Assembly: GCA_029252685.1 (NCBI GenBank)
Contig: JAQXAY010000225.1
Location: 1 to 47,284 of the forward strand
DNA from: Saprospiraceae bacterium
Lineage (GTDB): Bacteria; Bacteroidota; Bacteroidia; Chitinophagales; Saprospiraceae
DNA: 47,284 nt
Reading direction: 5' to 3'
Part shown: positions 44,789 through 47,284 of the stretch, piece after piece
Layout of the letters: each line of letters starts with the position of its first letter
Numbering within the stretch: the stretch's first letter is position 1
Made by a program: the position numbers and the translations under genes
The notes under the pieces: generated by a model
Database searches by the model: none
What the model was told of the DNA's origin: nothing
The model's input: only the letters and a program-made list of their open reading frames with translations

Positions 44789-46303
44789 TTAGAATGGGAT
44801 GTCCTCGTCTTCATTCATTCTGGATGGGCGGGTGATAATATCTGCACCCTCACCATTTGTTTCGAATGTCCCCTCAGGAAGATTATCGAAGTCCATATCG
44901 TCCAAGTCTGCAAATTTAGCAAACTCACTGATAAATCTAAGCTTTATATTTTCTAGTGCACCGTGTCTGTTTTTGGCTACCACGATCTCTCCAATCCCTT
45001 TAAGTGATTCTCCTTCTTCGTCCTCTAAGATTTGATAGTATTCACCTCGATAGATAAACATAACCATATCGGCATCTTGCTCAATAGATCCAGACTCTCT
45101 AAGGTCAGAAAGCATTGGCTTTTTGGTTCCTCCTCTAGATTCTACGGCACGGCTTAACTGTGATAAGGCAATTACAGGAACGTTCAATTCCTTAGCTAGA
45201 GCCTTAAGTCCACGAGAGATTGCCGATACTTCTTGCTCACGGTTACCTTTGTTGTCGCCCCCTCCACTCATCAGTTGAAGGTAATCGATGATCACCATCT
45301 GGATATCATATTGGGCTTTTAGACGACGGCACTTTGCGCGAAGCTCAAAAATATTGATACCGGGTGTATCATCAATGAAAATCGGAATATCAGCCATTTT
45401 TTCTATGGCTGTATATAATTGTTGCCACTCGTATTCTTCCAAGTTTCCTTTTCTCATCTTGTGGCCAGATATTTCAGCCTCTAAGGAAATGAAACGTTGC
45501 ACAAGCTGCACATCAGACATCTCAAGAGAGAATAAGGCCACACCTTTATTGAAATCCATAGCCGCATTTTTGGCTAGTGCTAATACAAATGAGGTCTTAC
45601 CCATACCGGGTCTTGCGGCAAGTATTACAAGATCTGAAGGCTGCCAACCTGAGGTAAGCCTATCCAAGCCAATAAAACCGGTAGGTACACCTGTAAGTCC
45701 GTCTTCTTTATCTTTTAGTTCTTCAAGTTGCTGTCTGAATTTAGCGGTAACCGAACTCATGGTTTCAACTCCACGGCTCATATTCTTTTGAGTGATATCG
45801 AAAAGTCCTTTTTCTGCATCATCCAAAAGCGAGAAAACATCGGTGCTATCTTCGTAAGAATCCTTTATGATTTTGGTAGATACTCGGATCAGTTCTCGCT
45901 GAATATACTTTTGAGCGATAATCCTAGAGTGGTATTCTATATTTGCCGCAGAGGCAACCTTGTTGGTTAATTTTACAAGATATCCTGGACCTCCAACTTC
46001 AGAAAGTTTGTCCAGTTTTTTAAGCTCCTCTGTTACCGTAAGTAGGTCAATAGGATGTGATGCATTAAATAAAGCAATCATTGCTTCGTAGATATGCTTG
46101 TGGGCATCTATATAAAAACTTCCAGGGCTGATGATATCCAATACAGTAGACAGAGCATCTCTATCTAGCATAAGTGCACCGAGGACTGCTTCCTCTAATG
46201 CTGTGGCCTGAGGCTGAACCTTTCCGAAAACGTATTCAGAAAGTTCACTCTTAGCCGACTTGCCGGATGATGCCCTATTTGTATTTCTGGGAAAATCTGC
46301 CAT
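44789..46303 (-). CDS. dnaB: Replicative DNA helicase DnaB
   Basis: The 504-residue hexameric helicase unwinds DNA at the replication fork. The N-terminal helical domain starts after a short Ser/Arg-rich head (QPQATALEEAVLGALMLDRD). The RecA-like domain has Walker A ARPGMGKTSFV near residue 235, MVIIDYLQLMSG as Walker B, ALSQLSRAVESRG and a SDLRESGSIEQDADMVMF segment near the end. No intein interrupts it. A Asp/Glu-rich tail ends in EDEDIPF. The upstream region to 46447 is 144 bp and contains the subtilase terminator but no clear promoter box. It is transcribed with rluB. Confidence 0.97.
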   Translation of the reverse strand: MADFPRNTNRASSGKSAKSELSEYVFGKVQPQATALEEAVLGALMLDRDALSTVLDIISPGSFYIDAHKHIYEAMIALFNASHPIDLLTVTEELKKLDKLSEVGGPGYLVKLTNKVASAANIEYHSRIIAQKYIQRELIRVSTKIIKDSYEDSTDVFSLLDDAEKGLFDITQKNMSRGVETMSSVTAKFRQQLEELKDKEDGLTGVPTGFIGLDRLTSGWQPSDLVILAARPGMGKTSFVLALAKNAAMDFNKGVALFSLEMSDVQLVQRFISLEAEISGHKMRKGNLEEYEWQQLYTAIEKMADIPIFIDDTPGINIFELRAKCRRLKAQYDIQMVIIDYLQLMSGGGDNKGNREQEVSAISRGLKALAKELNVPVIALSQLSRAVESRGGTKKPMLSDLRESGSIEQDADMVMFIYRGEYYQILEDEEGESLKGIGEIVVAKNRHGALENIKLRFISEFAKFADLDDMDFDNLPEGTFETNGEGADIITRPSRMNEDEDIPF

Positions 46304-46384
46304 ACTGATCTTTAATTCTTACAAAGCTAATGGTTATTTATTGAAAAACAGGTAAAAGGTAAATTAGGGATTATTAATTTAAAT

Positions 46385-46426
46385 AAAAAAGAGGAATCAA
46401 ACCATTTGGTCTTTCCCCTCTTTTTT
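46385..46426 (-). terminator. Terminator downstream of subtilase gene
   Basis: AAAAAAGAGG (46385-46394) pairs with CCTCTTTTTT (46417-46426); an inner ACC/GGT pair (46401-46403, 46408-46410) can extend the hairpin. It lies 22 bp past the stop of the subtilase gene read on the minus strand, before the dnaB promoter region. Confidence 0.75.
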
Positions 46427-46447
46427 ATTTATCCAACAAATTACGTT

Positions 46448-47284
46448 CTAGTTGTTCACTACTACTCTTCCACTTAGAACGACTTCTTCAGATTGAACTT
46501 GATAGATAAACAGACCTGTCGGGAATTCTCCTAGGTCAACCGAATGCATGTTACCTTTTAATGTTTCTCTCACTAAAACAGTTCCGTTTAAACTCAAAAT
46601 TCTAAGTTCGGCATCCTCTAGTTCCATACCGATTTTAAAGTACAGTCTACCTTGGGTGGGATTTGGGTAAACTTCAATATCTTTTTTGATAACAGTTCGT
46701 GTGTTGGTTATGTCAATGTTCAGGGCCATTTCAACTGCCTCCATCACATCAATTCTTCCGAAACCATAAGTATTGTTCGGAATCGATAATCCTGAGACAT
46801 CACCACATTCTTGATCTGTAGTTTTATTGATTGCAGTTTGTTCAAGGATATCTTCTATCAAATCCACTTGACCAGCAAGTGCCGGTCTTGCAGAGATAAT
46901 CAAAGCCACTGCACCTGCGACATGTGGTCCTGCCATAGATGTACCACTATAGGACGCATACCCACCGTCTCTAATACAAGAGTTTACATTTCTTCCTGGA
47001 GCAGATACATTTGGTTTAAGCCTGTTTGAATTATCTACTGTTACTGGACCTCTACTTGAGAATCCAGTGATGTTATCATTTTCATTTGTTGCTCCAACAG
47101 CAAAACTATTTTCGTAGATCGCTGGAGGATTCGAAATAGTGCTACATTCCGATCCACTATTTCCAGCAGAGGCAACAACAACTACACCAGCGGCTTTAAG
47201 GTTGTTGATTGCTGTTTCAAGGATAAGAAAGTTCGTCGGATTACATCCTTCTGATTCTGGACAACCCCAAGAATTGTTTATAAC
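46448..47284 (-). CDS. Secreted subtilase (S8) with T9SS type A sorting domain, 3' part
   Basis: The frame is open to the right edge, so this is the C-terminal 278 residues of a longer protein. It starts inside the S8 catalytic domain at VINNSWGCPESEG. That holds the oxyanion Asn region (ASAGNSG) and the nucleophile motif SGTSMAGPHVAGA; the Asp and His of the triad lie beyond the edge. After about residue 200 comes a T9SS type A sorting domain beginning VYPNPTQGRLYF and ending GLFIYQVQSEEVVLSGRVVVNN. The protein is therefore exported through the outer membrane by the type IX system and probably attached to the surface or released. Several Cys suggest disulfides. A hairpin terminator follows. 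Confidence 0.9.
   Translation of the reverse strand, partial: VINNSWGCPESEGCNPTNFLILETAINNLKAAGVVVVASAGNSGSECSTISNPPAIYENSFAVGATNENDNITGFSSRGPVTVDNSNRLKPNVSAPGRNVNSCIRDGGYASYSGTSMAGPHVAGAVALIISARPALAGQVDLIEDILEQTAINKTTDQECGDVSGLSIPNNTYGFGRIDVMEAVEMALNIDITNTRTVIKKDIEVYPNPTQGRLYFKIGMELEDAELRILSLNGTVLVRETLKGNMHSVDLGEFPTGLFIYQVQSEEVVLSGRVVVNN

Noticed and set aside
45288-45791. Open frame antisense to dnaB (167 codons)
   Set aside because: It lies opposite conserved helicase motifs, so codon structure of dnaB explains it.

Overview
The window is a chromosomal segment from a member of the Bacteroidota, most likely a free-living Saprospiria/Chitinophagia/Flavobacteriia-type bacterium. The signs are a subtilase with a C-terminal type IX secretion (T9SS) sorting domain, a DUF5916-type and a DUF4294-type protein, a two-rhomboid cluster behind mutL, a group II GGGP-synthase homologue, promoter elements of the TTG / TAnnTTTG type, and weak ribosome binding sites in AT-rich DNA. 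I see no rRNA, tRNA, CRISPR array, insertion sequence, prophage or integrase. The gene content is mostly chromosomal core and lineage-conserved genes.

Layout. 1-5.0 kb: the end of a polysaccharide flippase, a small lipoprotein, a membrane-anchored MutS-like ATPase, and a cation-chloride-cotransporter-like permease. 5.1-9.4 kb: two secreted amidohydrolase genes carrying three amidohydrolase modules, closed by a terminator. 9.5-10.9 kb: a DUF4294 protein and a convergent MtfA-like protein that lacks its zinc ligands. 11.1-18.8 kb: a plus-strand run of a small membrane protein, mutL, two rhomboid proteases, a membrane-tethered EEP phosphohydrolase, cysS and a moxR ATPase. 18.8-25.1 kb, minus strand: odhB (2-oxoglutarate dehydrogenase E2), then an SdiA-regulated-type lipoprotein that is co-transcribed behind a 1331-residue cyclase/ATPase/TPR protein built like animal soluble adenylyl cyclase. 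25.4-29.7 kb: an outer-membrane DUF5916 protein convergent with aspS. 29.9-31.8 kb: a GGGP synthase homologue, rsgA and a 54-residue membrane protein. 31.8-36.0 kb: a GCS2-CBS fusion, a lipoprotein and a SPOR/peptidoglycan-binding-like secreted protein. 36.1-44.0 kb: a five-gene operon of RND adaptor, RND permease, GtrA-like protein, GT-C glycosyltransferase and TolC-like channel, behind a good Bacteroidota promoter. 44.0-46.3 kb: dnaB-rluB. 46.4 kb to the end: the 3' part of the secreted subtilase.

How the genes fit together. Several units look functionally linked. The RND operon holds all three parts of a tripartite pump, with two envelope-glycan genes nested before the outer-membrane channel. 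The two amidohydrolase genes probably encode partner subunits, because only one of the three modules keeps its metal ligands. The cyclase and the lipoprotein are two bases apart. The genome is tightly packed: three convergent gene pairs interlock their stop codons in a 4-bp TTAG/CTAA, and one divergent pair appears to share a CATG as its two start codons. Looser convergent pairs are separated by strong bidirectional hairpin terminators.

No wholly new system is evident. The points most worth following are the sAC-like cyclase with complementary half-sites, the sugar-gene-containing RND operon, the degenerate enzymes (MtfA-like, amidohydrolases, the MutL C-terminus) and the unreported small membrane ORF.
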